A stretch of DNA of 64,000 bases from Lomentospora prolificans (taxonomy: Eukaryota; Ascomycota; Sordariomycetes; Microascales; Microascaceae), in NCBI GenBank assembly GCA_029532625.1, contig JARFXM010000003.1, positions 868,001 through 932,000 on the forward strand, in the 5' to 3' direction. The number at the start of each line of letters is the position of its first letter. Position 1 is the stretch's first letter. A program made the translations under genes and the position numbers. The notes beneath the pieces are model-generated. The model had not been told where the DNA came from. It saw only the letters and a list, made by a program, of their open reading frames with translations, and searched no databases. Of this stretch, positions 13,385-24,288 are shown piece by piece.

Positions 13385-15493
13385 ATGTCGGCATACGACC
13401 CCTACGATTCACCTCGTCCTCGCTACGACGATCGCGAACGTCGTCATCGTCATGGTGATACCCGCGAGGTCAGGGAGACATACACCACCAAGGTCTACCC
13501 GACCTCTCGCGAGTTAGTGCCTCATCACAGAGAAGACGTTGATTCATTCGCGATCGAGCGCGCGTATCCCGAAGACTACTCTTCGCGAGACGTCCGTCGT
13601 GCTCGCTCCGCGGAGCCCGGATACTATGACGATGACTATTATGACCGCGACGCTTACAGGTCTCGTGGCGGCCGTAAGGGTGGCTACGCCGACTCGTACT
13701 ACGAAGCCGAAGAGAAGCGACGTCGCCGCGTCCTCAGTCGTCAGCAGAAGATCATCGCCGCTGTCGCCGGTGCTGCTCTGGCAGTGGGCGGTAAGGAAAT
13801 TTACGATCGCCGCTCCGCCGTCACCAAGGAGGAAGACGAAATCCACCGAAACTACTTACACTCGGTCGCACTCGGAGCTGCTGGCGCCGTTGCTGGTTAT
13901 CAGGGCGCGGAGCTCTACAACAAGCATGCGTCGAAGCCAGACCACAAGAGCACTCACGTCGTCCACCGCGGCCGCGACGGCCGCGTGCAAGAGTACTACT
14001 ATTCAGACTCGGATGATGATCCGCCTGCTAAGAAGGGCCACAACAAATTCCTCGAGAGCGCCCTTGGTGTTACCAGTCTCGGCGCCGCCATGAAGGCCCT
14101 TACTGGTGGCGGCAGCGACAAGCATAGCGACGATAGGAGTCGCCGTGGCCGGAGCAACTCGAGGGATAGTGCCAGGTCTACCCGTTCGCGCGGCCACAGC
14201 ATGTCCAAGATCCAGAAGGCAGCCATGGCCTCTCTACTCGCAGGTGCCACTGAGGCGTTCCGCATTGCCAAGGAGCCCGGTGGCTGGAAGGGGGAGAAGG
14301 CCAAGCGTATTGTTACAGCCGCCATCGGTGCTGGTGCTATCGGCGGTGCTCAAGATGACGACAAGCACAATAAGAGGGACATTGCTGAGTCTGTCATTGG
14401 TGGCCTCCTGGGTAATCGCGTCTTGCACGGCTCCAAGAAGAACATTGAAGAGGATGAGGTGACCGGACGCAGCCGTTCCCGCTCTCGTGTCCGCTCTCGT
14501 TCTGAGAACAGGGGAGGAAGCGGAAGCGGTGCCACCGGCCTCGCCGCCCTCGCTTCCGCCGGTCTTGCCGCTTTCAGTGCTAAGAAGGCTATCGACTCGC
14601 GAGACGATAGCAGGGGCCGGAGTCATTCGGCCGGCGACCGTCATCGCAGCCGCAGCCGCAGCGTCGTAGACAGCGCTCGTCGCAGTCTCGCCAAATTTGG
14701 TATCGGAAGTGACCCCGACGCAGACCGCCGAGATAATGGAAGCGACCACGACGGTTCTCGAAGCTCTCGCCGGCACCGGCGTTACGATGATGATGAAGAT
14801 GATGACTATGACGACGACTACCGCCGCTCATCTCGCAAGGGTAGGGATGACAGGTACTCGTCCCGCCGCTACGATGGCGACGAGGCGGACGATCGATACC
14901 GGTCGCGGCGTAGCGCCCGGTCGGACGCTGGATCTAGCACTGACCTTGGCGACTCGTCTGACGACGAACGACGGGCCAAGAAGTTACGAGGTAAGCAAAT
15001 CATTACGTCCGGCCTGGCAGCCGTTGCTGCCATCCACGCGGCACATGGCGTGTACGAAAACATGGGAAAGCGGGTTCGCCAAAACATCGCGGTCAAGGAG
15101 GGGCGCATCACGGCGAAGAGGGCACAGGAGCTCCAGGCTAAAGCGGTGCTCAAGGACACTGCCAAGATTGGCCTCGCCGCTCTGGGAGTCAAGGGAGCCC
15201 TGGCGGAGTTCAAGGCCGCCAAGAACACCTCTCAGGAGTGCAGGGCGTTCCGGGAGGAGAAGCAGAGGCGCCACGAGAGACGGCTAGAGCGCCGGAGACG
15301 GCTCTCTAGTGCGGGCCCCCCGTCACAGCGAAGGGTCGAGGATTGGCTCTCCTCTCCCGACTCGGGCTCGTACAGGAGCGAGCCGGGTGGCCCGCGATAT
15401 GAGGAGAGGCGTTACCCATCCTCATCTTCTGCGCACCGCACGGCTTCGGCGCCCGGTTATCGACCGGAAGGCATGCGACCGGGTAGGCGATGA
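13385..15493 (+). CDS. DUF3824 domain-containing protein, intronless
   Basis: A single open frame of 702 residues. I start at 13385 (MSAYDPYDSP) rather than the in-frame ATG at 13358, because the later start begins the conserved-looking Tyr/Asp/Arg-rich N-terminus. The protein alternates charged, Arg/Ser/Asp-rich low-complexity stretches with short Ala/Gly-rich hydrophobic blocks (for example AAVAGAALAVGGKEIYDRR, LGAAGAVAGYQGAELYNKH, TAAIGAGAIGG, ASAGLAAFSAKKAI). This is the pattern of the fungal DUF3824 family, whose function is unknown. The RSRSR stretches resemble SR-type phosphorylation segments and DDDDYD-type acidic clusters occur near residue 470. The Gly/Ala blocks could be membrane-associating or amyloid-like helices; that is inference. 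The gene stands alone, with nearly 4 kb upstream and 2.1 kb before the convergent CLF1. Confidence 0.85.
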   Translation: MSAYDPYDSPRPRYDDRERRHRHGDTREVRETYTTKVYPTSRELVPHHREDVDSFAIERAYPEDYSSRDVRRARSAEPGYYDDDYYDRDAYRSRGGRKGGYADSYYEAEEKRRRRVLSRQQKIIAAVAGAALAVGGKEIYDRRSAVTKEEDEIHRNYLHSVALGAAGAVAGYQGAELYNKHASKPDHKSTHVVHRGRDGRVQEYYYSDSDDDPPAKKGHNKFLESALGVTSLGAAMKALTGGGSDKHSDDRSRRGRSNSRDSARSTRSRGHSMSKIQKAAMASLLAGATEAFRIAKEPGGWKGEKAKRIVTAAIGAGAIGGAQDDDKHNKRDIAESVIGGLLGNRVLHGSKKNIEEDEVTGRSRSRSRVRSRSENRGGSGSGATGLAALASAGLAAFSAKKAIDSRDDSRGRSHSAGDRHRSRSRSVVDSARRSLAKFGIGSDPDADRRDNGSDHDGSRSSRRHRRYDDDEDDDYDDDYRRSSRKGRDDRYSSRRYDGDEADDRYRSRRSARSDAGSSTDLGDSSDDERRAKKLRGKQIITSGLAAVAAIHAAHGVYENMGKRVRQNIAVKEGRITAKRAQELQAKAVLKDTAKIGLAALGVKGALAEFKAAKNTSQECRAFREEKQRRHERRLERRRRLSSAGPPSQRRVEDWLSSPDSGSYRSEPGGPRYEERRYPSSSSAHRTASAPGYRPEGMRPGRR

Positions 15494-17600
15494 TGTGCGT
15501 CCCGCAACAGAGACCTCTTCTCTGCCGGGCGCGTTGGAAGCATACCCTAGTTACATCCGTCGGCCTGCCGTTGAATTCCCGCCAAGCGCACCTTGCTGAT
15601 TGATCTGAAGCGGACCTGCGCTTTCCCGTGGTTACATGTCCCATGCCATGTGCACTTTTTCTTGTTCCTTTGATGCCCACGATTCTTCTACACACATGGT
15701 TTTTAAAGATACACGCTCTTGCAATTTCCTGTTTTCTTGTTTTCTTCTTTTCTTTCCTTCCCACCCCTTTCGCCCCCGTTTTTCCTTCTTCCAGGCTTTC
15801 CTCTCTAGCCCCCGTATTACTATAACTCTCCCTCTTTATGTATTTCGGTTGCCCCAGGGCATGGAACACGGATTTATGTTATGAGACACATGATAGATGA
15901 TACGACACGATTATATTGGATTTGGCGCAAGTCAGGGAATTTTAGCAAAATGGATTGGTTTGGGTATTGGTTGTCAGGCTTCATTACTTGTTATATATCT
16001 TGGTTTGTATCTATACTCATGTATCAAGGGCAACCGGAAGATGATAACTGTACACGGATGGGCTGGGTATAAGCTTATATCCTACATGGGGATCGATCTT
16101 GTTTGTTTTGGTTTCTGCGTTTTCTTTCTCTCATTCCCGATTTCCTCCTCTTCCTCCCACAATCTCACAATCTCGTCGTCCTCCTCCCCCCCCTCCCCCC
16201 CCCTTCGAAAAGCTTTAATTCCGAATCTTCCAGAAGAGGAATTTGTTTCGTTTTTTTTTTTTAACAGTTCTACTCACTAATACATCATTACCGTTGCAAT
16301 AGATCGTCGCCACTGAAAGCCTTGTACCTCCTATCCAACATTTTCAACATTGGGAGCAGAAGTTATTATCAGCCCAGGAGGTATCAGGAGGTAGAACATC
16401 ACAACGATCCGTTGTTGTTTTTTTTTTCTCTTTTCCTTCGTTTCTCTTTTTTTTTTCCTTTTTTTTCCTTTTTTTCTTGGATATCGAGGCGCTCTGCGCA
16501 ACGTTTTTCTCTTGGTGTGACGAGAAATCCCGGGTTTTTATGTCTTGCTCGCTGTGTTACGGAACGGATGAGATAGGAAGTGCGATTGTGGAAAACATTA
16601 AAAAATACGTTCTTATATAGCTTTTTCTTTTCCACTCCTCCTTCTTCTTCCATCCTCTTCTCAATTTGGCCGGATCTTTGGCTCCGGAAAACTTCCCTCA
16701 GAGGCACGTTGATCTTTCCATTACTCCCTGATGTCGTCTATCTTTCGTCTTTTTTTCCCCTCTCTCCTCTCTCCTCTCTCTCCCGCCTCCTCCCCTCACC
16801 CTGTGACATCGCCTCCCTGTCCGTGATATCCGTAGCGAATCAAGGAACAGGGTGGCACTCTGATCAAGCAGCACCGATTGGGTCTGGCGCCGTCGGCATC
16901 GAGAGCCGGAGTACGCGGGGGAATGATGGGAGAAAGGCGGGGGGAAGGGGGGGCGACCTGTACGTCGTCAGAATTATGATTTCATGCCGCGTCCGAGTTG
17001 GCTGCGCGTTCCCGGATATCCGAGGAGCGGTGTGGGCCGCTGATCTTTGCCTTCTTCCCTTCTTTTTCTTCACTTTTATTCTTTGTTTTTTGCCCTTCAT
17101 TCTTTTCCCTTTACCATATCTTGTGGTTGCTTTTTTTTTTTGGTTCCGGATTCGTGGTTCCCGGTTCTTGGGTGTCCTTTTGCTCAGAGTTTCCCATGGT
17201 CATCGAGTTTCTTCTTTCCTTCTTAGATGTAGTGGTTCTTGTTCTTTTGTCTTGATGACTTATGACTTAGTCCAGATGATGAAAGACGGGCGTTGATACG
17301 CCTTGCACGATCTTCTCGACTGCGTTGTCCACCGCCCCTTGCATCTTAGTGTTGCCAATCCTTGTGTAAGAATACAACGAGGGTAAACGATCTAGAACTT
17401 CACTCGAGACACGTCCCAGAATGGTATAAGGGACCGGCGGACTCGGAGCTGGACTTGGAGCTTGACGCCCGCTTGACATGTTTCATTCATCAAAGCCAAC
17501 ACTACAGCCACATTGAACCCCATGGCGCTTTCGCCCATCCCTCCCAGCGAGAAATTCTTTTGGGGGGGGAGGAAAAAAAAAAAAAAAAAAGCAATTCCCT
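15494..17600. other. Convergent 3' spacer with polypyrimidine tracts
   Basis: This is the shared downstream region of the DUF3824 gene (+) and CLF1 (-). It contains strand-asymmetric C/T-rich runs (about 15720-15800, 16110-16260, 16415-16480, 16740-16800, 17050-17150) and an A18-type run at about 17573-17590, just after the CLF1 stop. These runs lack purines and therefore stop codons, which explains a spurious 238-codon frame at 16580-17296. I see no gene. Confidence 0.6.
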
Positions 17601-19634
17601 CTAAACAGCTCCCCCCTCGCCTTGTTTCCACTTCGCCGCAAGCGCCATGACATTCGAAAGGCTCTTGAGTTGCTGGTCATCCGCGGGGAACACGTAGTCC
17701 ACGTACTCCTCCCATGTGTCGTCCTCGAGCTTCCTCCTACGCTTGACCCTGCGCGGCATCTGCTTCTGCACGCGCTCCACGTCCTCCTCAGTGCCATGGA
17801 TGCGCTCGAACGACAACCACGCGTTAAGAAGCGTCACCCTCTCCTCTTTGAGGTCCTTTTCCTTCATGGTCCTGTGGGCGCGCTCAAAGACCTTGCGTGC
17901 GCGCGCCTTGGCCTCCTCGCTGACGGGGCGCTCTTCATCCACGTCCTCATCGGCCTCTTCCTCGTCTTCGTCGGGTACGTTGATTTCGAAGTGCGCATAG
18001 CTGATCCAGACCTTGACGTGGTCCGTCTTCTCGAGCAGACGCTCGTACAGCTCTCGGGCCCGTTCGTATTCTCCCTCCTCTTCCTCGAAGTCAATATACG
18101 CCTTCCACAGCAGTTCGGGCATGTCGAGTGTCTGTTGATTCACAGCCAACTCGAAGATGGCCCTCGTACGGTCGAGGTCGTCTAAGCCGCGCTCGAGCTC
18201 GGCGAACTTGATCCACGTCTGGCAGTTTGCGGGGTTCCATTCGAGGTGCTTCTCGTATAGCGTGCGGCACCGCACAAACTCGAAAAGCTTCAGCTCGAGC
18301 TCGATGTAGCCCCTGAAGAGCCGGTCCTTGGGGCACATTCCGATGGCCTGGCCGAGAGTCTTGCGCGCGGCGGTGAGATCGCCTTGGCGGATATCAAAGT
18401 GCGCTTTTAGAAGCCATACCTTGGCAAAGGTGAATTTCTTGTGGGGGATGACCTGTTGTAGGCACACTTTGTAGATCTCCCTCGCCCGCGAGATGTCCTT
18501 CGCCTCCATCTCCTCCCATAAGGCGTAGAATATCCACAGATAGATGTACCGTCTCCAGTGTCTCTTCTCTTGCGTGGGCGGTATCTGGGCAACCGCTCTC
18601 TCGTATACTTCTCTAACGCGGTCAAAGTCGCCTGACGACTCTTCCAGACGCGCATAGTCGATCCAGGCATCATAGTTCTTTGAATTTTCCTTGACTTGGT
18701 TCTCGTAGTAGACTCTCCTTTTAGATAGGATGACGTCTTCGACGCCATCTTGGTCGCCAAACTGCTTCTCGAACGTGGTGTATGCCTTGTGGAGAGCCAT
18801 TGATTTGGACCGAGGCAGATGATCCAGGGCATACTTGTAGATGGCTCTAGATCGCTCGTATTCCTTGAGCTTGGCCTCGAAGCGGGCATAAGCCATAAAA
18901 ATCTTCTCGGACACAAAATCATTGCCAAGAGCTTCTATTGCCTCGCCAAATACCTCGCGCACTCGGTCACTCGTGCCGTACTCCTCCTCGAACTTGGCCC
19001 ACTTGATCCAGTTTTCGGGCTCAGGGTGGACGATAGTAAATGATCTGAAGATATCTCTAGCTCGATCGTATTCGCCATAACGCTTCTCGAGTTTGATGAA
19101 CGCGCTCCAAGCCGCCTTGTCGGGCTGCCATTTCATCCACCTTTCAAAGATCTGCCGCGTACCTGGTATGTTCCCCAGCATCTCCTCCATGTACACGTAC
19201 TTGTACCACAACTTATCGACGCGGGGAAGGACCGTGACCGCGCGGTCGAGCAAATTTCGGGCATGGTTGATGTTCCTAGACTTCATCTCGGACTCGATGT
19301 ATCGGATCCAGAGCGCAACATTGTTGGGCATGACATCGAGGGCCCGCTCAAAGATGGAGCGCGCGCGCGCAAACTCCTTTTGCTCGAGCTCCCATGCGGC
19401 ATATCTCGTCCAGTTATTGATGTTGAGGCGGTTCCTCCGGATATAATCCTCGAATTCCTTTCGCTTGCGGCCCTGGTACTCGTGGAGCTCTTCGAGATCG
19501 GCGAATCGTTGCGTGGGGGCTTGGATGGGGACTTCCTGGCGATCTACCGCTTCTCGAAGGAGCTGTTCCGCGGATATCTGAACAGGCGCGGCGGCCTTGT
19601 TTTTCACCTTGGGTGGTCCTCGTGGCGCCTCCAT
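17601..19634 (-). CDS. CLF1: Pre-mRNA-splicing factor CLF1 (crooked neck, HAT-repeat protein)
   Basis: An intronless frame of 677 residues, full length for fungal Clf1/Syf3. From about residue 55 to 600 it is a run of half-a-TPR (HAT) repeats with the W-x-x-YA-x-x-E and A-R-x-I-F/Y-E-R-A signatures (for example NWTRYAAWELEQKEFARAR and NWIKWAKFEEEYGTSDRVR). The C-terminus has an acidic insert (about 548-565, DEDEEEADEDVDEE) and a basic segment KRRRK. Clf1 is a scaffold of the Prp19-associated (NTC) complex. It bridges early and late spliceosome assembly in the nucleus and is essential in yeast. It is transcribed divergently from PRP31, another splicing factor, with 558 bp between the two start codons. 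The identification is very secure. Confidence 0.97.
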   Translation of the reverse strand: MEAPRGPPKVKNKAAAPVQISAEQLLREAVDRQEVPIQAPTQRFADLEELHEYQGRKRKEFEDYIRRNRLNINNWTRYAAWELEQKEFARARSIFERALDVMPNNVALWIRYIESEMKSRNINHARNLLDRAVTVLPRVDKLWYKYVYMEEMLGNIPGTRQIFERWMKWQPDKAAWSAFIKLEKRYGEYDRARDIFRSFTIVHPEPENWIKWAKFEEEYGTSDRVREVFGEAIEALGNDFVSEKIFMAYARFEAKLKEYERSRAIYKYALDHLPRSKSMALHKAYTTFEKQFGDQDGVEDVILSKRRVYYENQVKENSKNYDAWIDYARLEESSGDFDRVREVYERAVAQIPPTQEKRHWRRYIYLWIFYALWEEMEAKDISRAREIYKVCLQQVIPHKKFTFAKVWLLKAHFDIRQGDLTAARKTLGQAIGMCPKDRLFRGYIELELKLFEFVRCRTLYEKHLEWNPANCQTWIKFAELERGLDDLDRTRAIFELAVNQQTLDMPELLWKAYIDFEEEEGEYERARELYERLLEKTDHVKVWISYAHFEINVPDEDEEEADEDVDEERPVSEEAKARARKVFERAHRTMKEKDLKEERVTLLNAWLSFERIHGTEEDVERVQKQMPRRVKRRRKLEDDTWEEYVDYVFPADDQQLKSLSNVMALAAKWKQGEGGAV

Positions 19635-20192
19635 GATGATCGGATTTTGGGGCCGTGGGGGAAGGATGGCTTAGGATGTAGTTGTGAAAGGCTAGCTTGA
19701 AGAGGAGCGTCGCGAAAAAATTAGTTGAGGTTACCGATTTTAAGCGTAAGTACCATTCAAGGTTCGGATCGCCGTCTCCCAGATACCGCTCCTCCGATAA
19801 CCAAGCCCTTCTTGTATGCAGGTTGAAGAAGTCGGCGTACCAAACCGGAAAAAGAAAAGTTGGCCGTCCAGCACAGATAATAAGAATCACAGGGCAAGAT
19901 CAATTGCAAGTTGGAAGCGACATGGAACGAACGACCTTCAAAGCCGCACTGACCAATTGAAACCCGCACGCCTGTGCACGGACCACAAAGTCATCTGCAA
20001 GGCAGCTGCGACTGCCCAAGCCAAAATTTCAGCCTCGCGAACAAATACACGAGTTCAGCATTTTTCCTGCTTTCCCCTCCATCGCTCGCCACCATCTCCC
20101 CGATTTCATCTCCAACATTGGGTGATGCGTTTGGCCTGCCTAATCCACGAAGAACGAAGCGACGACGTCATCAGATTTATTCGGAACCAAAA
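19635..20192. promoter_or_regulatory. Shared CLF1/PRP31 divergent promoter region
   Basis: The 558 bp between the CLF1 start (minus strand) and the PRP31 start (plus strand) must hold both promoters. A CCAAT word is at 19953-19957. The part nearest PRP31 is pyrimidine-rich, as expected for a fungal transcription start region and leader. I see no TATA box near either start. Co-regulation of the two genes is inference from the geometry. Confidence 0.6.
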
Positions 20193-22116
20193 ATGTCGAC
20201 ATACGACGATCTACTTCAAGACTTCGAGGATCTTGGCTCCGACGAGGAAGTAGCGAATGATGGCATCATCGAGGATGACGCGCCAACCGGCGACAAACCC
20301 ACCATCGGCGATATGAGCGACGCGGAAGAGGATGAGGAAGATGAGGAGATGACGGACGTCGCCGACGACGCTAAAGCTCTCGGTGACGATGCCGAAGAGG
20401 CCAAAGCCAAAGTCGAGAAGATGAAACTGGGCGTCGTTAAGGATGTCCGTAGTGTGGCAACCCTCATGGACACCCTTGGGCCCGTACTCGAGGTAAGAGA
20501 AACCCTTTTACTAGACCCCTTCGTGATCGTTTGCACATTTTGTCTCTCAAGTTGGGTCATCGTTTACATTCTTGAGCACAGCCCTGACATTCTGCGTCGA
20601 ACCTCTATAGAAAATCGAAAAATGCCAATCTCAAGAGCAAACAGCCGTCGTCGGAAACGTCGAAGACCATCCCGAATACCAGCTTCTGACCCAGTCGAAC
20701 GGCCTCTCTACGCACATAGACAGCGAGATTGTTCTCGTCCACAAGTTCATCCGAGACCATTACTCAGTCCGGTTCCCTGAGCTTGAGACGCTCATCAGTA
20801 ACCCCCTCGAGTATGCCAAGGTCGTCGCCATCCTGGGCAACGGGCCCATGGATGCCGATGGTATCAAGAAACTACAGAATTCTACCGATAACCCTCTCAA
20901 GATCTCACTGCGGTCTGTCCTTGATGGCCCATCGCTCATGATTGTTACTGTCGAGGCGACAACTACCAAGGGCCGCGAAATGAGCGCGGATGAACTAACC
21001 CGCGTCCAACGCGCTTGCGAGATGATTGTGGCCCTCGACAAGGCCAAGGCGACCCTCACTGAATACGTCCAATCTCGAATGAACATATTCGCGCCCAACC
21101 TCACCGCGCTGATTGGCTCCCTCACCGCCGCCCAGCTCCTAAACGCAGCTGGCGGTCTAACCGGTCTTTCCAAGACCCCGGCTTGCAACATCGCTGCGTG
21201 GGGCTCGAAGAAGCAGGCCACTCCCGGTCTAGCAACAAATGTGGGAATACGACAGCAGGGCTTCATATATCACTCCCCAATGATTCGGGGGATACCCAAC
21301 GACCTAAAGAGACAAGCAATGAGAATCGTCTCTGCCAAGCTCGTAATGGCGGCAAGAGTTGATCGTATACACGAGAGCCCCAACGGCGCCATCGGAGAGC
21401 AACTCAAGTCGGCCTGTCTGGAGAGGCTCGACAAACTGACGGAGCCTCCCCCGAACAAGGGCCAGCGTGCCCTGCCCGCGCCGGATGACAAACCCTCGAG
21501 GAAGCGAGGTGGCAGGCGAGCAAGAAAAGCAAAGGAGGCGACCGCGATGACAGACTTGCGCAAAGCGCAAAACAGGATGGCATTCGGCAAGGAAGAGGCC
21601 GAGGTTGGTTATGGCACGGGCGAAGGGACAACCGGTCTCGGCATGATTGGTCAGTCCAACGATGGCAGGATCCGCGCGCTCCAAATCGACCAGCGCACAA
21701 GGGCCAAGCTCAGCGCCAAGCACAAGGGATGGGGCGGCGCGACGCCGGTCAACGGCCTGTCATCATCTTTGCGCGGGTTCAATCAGGCAAGCTCGAACAT
21801 TGACTTACGCGGCAAGGGCCTCCGTACGTCTGGCGTAGGCAGCACTATCGGCGGTGGCACGGCGGGTACCGCTTCGTCCTTGACATTCACCCCAGTGCAA
21901 GGTTTGGAGCTAGTAGACCCCAAAATGCGCGAGGAGCTCAGTCGGAAGAGAAAAGCCGAAGAAGACCGCTGGTTCAAGGGTGGCACTTTTACTCAAGTTG
22001 GGCAGTCCTCGTCCACCAGCGGCGGATTTAAGGTTCCCGACCTCCCTCCGCCCAACAAAAAGGTCGATACGGGAGCCGGCAAGATGCTTCCACCCCCGCT
22101 TCCCGTCAAGAAGTAA
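20193..22116 (+). CDS. PRP31: U4/U6 snRNP splicing factor PRP31
   Basis: Two exons, 20193-20492 and 20611-22116, give 601 residues. The 118-nt phase-0 intron has donor GTAAGA and acceptor TATAG. The start is the ATG of MSTYDDLLQDFEDL; an upstream in-frame ATG at 19974 only adds non-conserved residues. Domains in order: an acidic N-terminus (EEDEEDEEM); NOSIC/coiled-coil region about 85-210; Nop domain about 215-340, including IFAPNLTALIGSLTAAQLL, GGLTGLSKTPACNIAAWG, GFIYHSPMIRG and the conserved KRQAMRIVSAKLVMAARVD; a basic segment PSRKRGGRRARKAK; and the Prp31 C-terminal domain (about 380-601). Prp31 binds the 15.5K protein-U4 snRNA complex and holds the U4/U6-U5 tri-snRNP together in the nucleus. 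Family certainty is very high. Confidence 0.97.
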
Positions 22117-24254
22117 AGGGTTGGCGTGTGGCTGGAGAAGACTGAATGTATTCCTTGTTTGGTTCTGTCAATGGTTCCTAATCGTTTGTCAATGTACTTT
22201 AAGGAGCATAGGGTTAGGCGTCTCAAGGGGAGCGGTGTAAGGTTGGCTTCGGGTTCGCATGACTTGACTTTCACGCTATATCCCAACAAGAACTAGAAAG
22301 GGAATCAAGGTTAATTCTTAGCGGGGGTTGGTTTTTTTTCTTTTTGATTTTTTTTTTTCTTAAGATGAAAGTGATCATCATTTCCCGGCTCCATTTCCCG
22401 CGACGGAAGGTAGTGTGAAGCTATCTAGCTATCTACTCCCTGTCACGATTGCGTTACCTACCATTGGCTCCTGCGCGGTCTTTCTGTCATTTGAGTTAGC
22501 TCGGCACTTCGGTGTCGTGATCCAAGGGGCGAGGAGAGCAATAGACTTTGCTATTAGCTCTAAAGTCTGCAACTATGGCATGTTCTTAAGTTGATGCCGT
22601 ACACGCCCCCAGCATTTCGAAGCTAGTCGGACTCAAATTTCCGCCAGCATGCTATGCCGTACCTGCTTGTATCTCTTGGTGTTTGTGGTCTATCCCGAGC
22701 TAATGCGAACGTTATGTCCCGGCACTTGGGGTCCCGGTATCAAGGACTGATAGGCAGATGAAGAGGAATGAGTCTTCTTTTGTTTTATTTTTTTTTTGGG
22801 GGGGGGGAGGGAACTGGGCCCCCTCCATCTTCATGGTTACCTTAGCTAGCTGGATCCTTGGTTCTAGAACTGTACGGGAGGCGGCAAAAGTTAAAAGTCC
22901 AAACTGACTCGTGTCGTGGGTGGCAATGGTCTTTGAACGCTTCGCTCCGTTCTCAAGTTTGTGCTTTATATCAACGGGAGTCCTTGCAAAGTCTTCCCCC
23001 GCAGTCTCGTTGTATATCGCCTTCCTCATCGATACCTCGGTACGGGCATGGCATAGGAGCACTCTACTGGATGGTCGTAGGATGGTGGGATATGCCCCAG
23101 TGAGTCCGGAGCAGATGGTCATTCCAAGTCTAAACACGCCCGCCCGACTAAGTGTACATTGCCGAGTAGAGGACGGACTGCCTCAGGCGGTAGAAGCGCC
23201 GGCTAGGACCCTTGGACAGGTGGTACGGTGCCTAGGCAAGCGCTCTCTCCGCTATAGGAATGATGGCACAAACTTCACGGAGCGTTGTCTCCATCTGCCG
23301 CGGAGAATGGCTCTCGAGACTTGAATTTTAGAGAAGCAAGGACCGCCTCCAAATCGTTCCCTCAAAGCGAGGCCCTCGATTGGCGGCTGGAGACCCTCGC
23401 TACTAGAGACCAAGGAAACCAAGAAAGCGCATCCTTAGCCACATCGATACTCCAATTCCCCAGATGCTTTTGTCGCCCGGCGTCGATGGCGTGAAGGGCT
23501 TCGTTTGCAATCTAGCTCCTAACATTATCCCATCTCGTCCACGCGGGGCTGTCATCAAACATCCCTTCCGGAATTAAGTATGTCATTAGCTAGGTAGCTC
23601 TACTTGACAATCTGCATACATCATCTTTGATGCAAGTAACATATCATCAAGCGGCTAGACCAGAATAGCCTCACACCATCGCTCGCACCCTCTCACCCTC
23701 ATACATCATCATACTGCTCGCTCCTCAAAAATCGGTCCAGTTCCAACCCATTTTCTGGAATCATTTGCCGTGATCACCGTGCAATCGCCTCAGCCGTGGG
23801 TAGTTGCGTCCATGCCAAAGCTAGCCACTCCCATACGATGAAATGGACGTTTCTCTACAAACGTGCGACGTCAGGGCTCCCTGCCTGGTCCCGCGAAGCT
23901 GATACTAGACGGCGTCTGCGCAAGGAACAGCTTGCTCTTCCGCTCTTCCGTTTCTGAGCAAAGGCAAGGATCCCCTGGTCGAGTAGGCAGCAAGGAGGAT
24001 GCTTGATAGTCCCTTGGTTTTTTGATTGTTTTTTTACCTTCCTTCTCTTTGGGTTCCGACTACAAGTACACTTGTGCAGAGAGGAGGCGGCGCAAAGCCA
24101 CCCCAAAAGGGTCCAAAGAGCTTGTTAGCTTGTTGCAGCTCCCAAAAATAGACTAAAACACGTCTCTCCGTCGAACCATCGGCTCAAACGGCCATGGACC
24201 CTTTTCGGACCCCGGTCGCCCCCTGTAATCAAGTCGCCAAGTGAATTTATTGAG

Positions 24255-24287
<33 letters not shown>
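24255..24287 (+). repeat. A33 homopolymer run
   Basis: Thirty-three consecutive A residues. The length is prone to assembly error. I see no target-site duplication or reverse-transcriptase-like frame beside it to suggest a retrotransposon tail. Confidence 0.9.

Positions 24288-24288
<1 letters not shown>

Noticed and set aside
16580..17296. 238-codon plus-strand frame after CLF1/DUF3824
   Set aside because: Its length comes from pyrimidine-only DNA that cannot form stop codons; the translation is Phe/Leu/Ser-rich low complexity with no domain.
24255..24287. A33 run as a retrotransposon tail
   Set aside because: No reverse-transcriptase-like frame upstream and no flanking target-site duplication seen.
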